The position numbers and the translations under genes were made by a program. From positions 1-12,952 of the forward strand of contig SFEB01000043.1 of NCBI GenBank assembly GCA_004558105.1: a stretch of DNA of 12,952 nucleotides, written 5' to 3'. Under the pieces are notes generated by a model, which had not been told where the DNA came from, did not search any database, and saw only the letters and a list, made by a program, of their open reading frames with translations. This DNA is from Clostridiales bacterium (GTDB lineage: Bacteria > Bacillota > Clostridia > Christensenellales > CAG-314). This document shows, in pieces, positions 12,732 to 12,952 of the stretch; within the stretch, counting starts at the first letter, position 1, and each line of letters opens with the position of its first letter.

Positions 12732-12952
12732 GTTTACGCGGTATTCGAAGCAAAGGTTACGGGACTTATTCTCGACGGAGCAAACGCAGGCTTTACCGAA
12801 GGCAAAGCGACCTATACGATAGGAGAGGCAACCAGACCCGTTCCTGAAAACGTAATCGTCAGCGGCGCAACCGTGCTCGGAAGCGTTCCTTTCACCAAAG
12901 ACGTTGACTACACGATAGACCTCGGCGGACTCGATTTTGAAAGAGTCGGTAC
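12732..12952 (+). repeat. Surface-protein repeat unit 3 (partial, continues beyond window)
   Basis: 221 bases visible, about 95% identical to 12183-12403 at a distance of 549 bases. The unit is cut by the window edge within the Ig-like half, after LDFERVG. More units are likely beyond the edge. Confidence 0.88.

Larger units (their letters stand above)
11271..12952 (+). pseudogene. In-frame continuation of the repeat lipoprotein: alternating InlB-like and Ig-like repeats (runs off window)
   Basis: After TGA 11268-11270 the same frame stays open for 560 codons to the window edge. It starts with the second half of the interrupted InlB-like repeat (GFAFTGWYVVGE), followed by another (YEFEGWY). 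Then come units of an Ig-like domain (LDGANAGF, VDYTIDLGGLDFE, GTYTITYTYVKDT) alternating with a divergent InlB B-repeat (GTVSINGG or GSISYNG, then an F.GW core and YAVFEA). Such proteins are adhesins or surface scaffolds. No ribosome site or plausible new start follows the TGA, so this part is expressed only if the UGA is read through, or if it is an error or a recent mutation. Codon use matches the neighbouring genes. The C-terminus and anchoring lie outside the window. Confidence 0.75.

Overview
The window reads as chromosomal DNA of an anaerobic, Gram-positive-type Clostridia (Bacillota) bacterium. The evidence is a Bacillota-style MurG, lipoprotein signal peptides with LxxC lipoboxes, strong AGGAGG ribosome sites, an RsgI-type extracellular domain, a 7TM-kinase/PAS-kinase/NarL-regulator trio whose motifs match families I associate with gut Clostridia, and surface proteins built from InlB-like and Ig-like repeats. 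The exact genus cannot be fixed from sequence alone. I saw no rRNA, tRNA, CRISPR array, insertion sequence or phage gene.

Left part (1-2665), mostly single-gene units in alternating orientation separated by bidirectional hairpin terminators: the C-terminal end of a SymE-like toxin (+), a WYL-domain transcription factor (-) with a very good sigma-A promoter and a possible self-operator, a small orphan protein of about 85 aa (+), and murG (-), which seems to have a leaderless promoter.

Middle part (2666-5100): a lipoprotein with an RsgI-like extracellular domain but no anti-sigma domain or transmembrane helix, ending in long charged helices. It has its own promoter and a strong terminator. A CmpB-type multi-membrane-span protein (putative ABC transporter permease family) follows, with another terminator.

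Signalling module (5137-8972): one promoter drives three overlapping genes. They are a 7TM receptor-like kinase whose kinase part appears degenerate, a second membrane histidine kinase with intact H, N and G boxes, and a NarL/LuxR-type response regulator with a complete phosphorylation pocket. A terminator closes the operon.

Right part (8973-12952): a promoter with a recognisable -10, a poor -35 and an 18-base palindrome centred near -42 precedes a stand-alone degenerate receiver protein and two lipoprotein genes. This geometry fits activator-dependent transcription, and the neighbouring response regulator is the obvious candidate. Both lipoprotein genes are interrupted by UGA: the first has a +1 frame change just after its lipobox cysteine, the second an in-frame UGA inside an InlB-like repeat, after which about 560 codons stay open to the window edge. 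The second gene carries 549-564 bp repeats, with copies 2 and 3 about 95% identical, as in adhesins that can vary in repeat number.

The most interesting hypothesis is one regulatory circuit: a dual-kinase sensor and NarL regulator controlling a receiver-like protein and a repeat-rich surface lipoprotein pair. That link is inferred from layout and one palindrome and is unproven.
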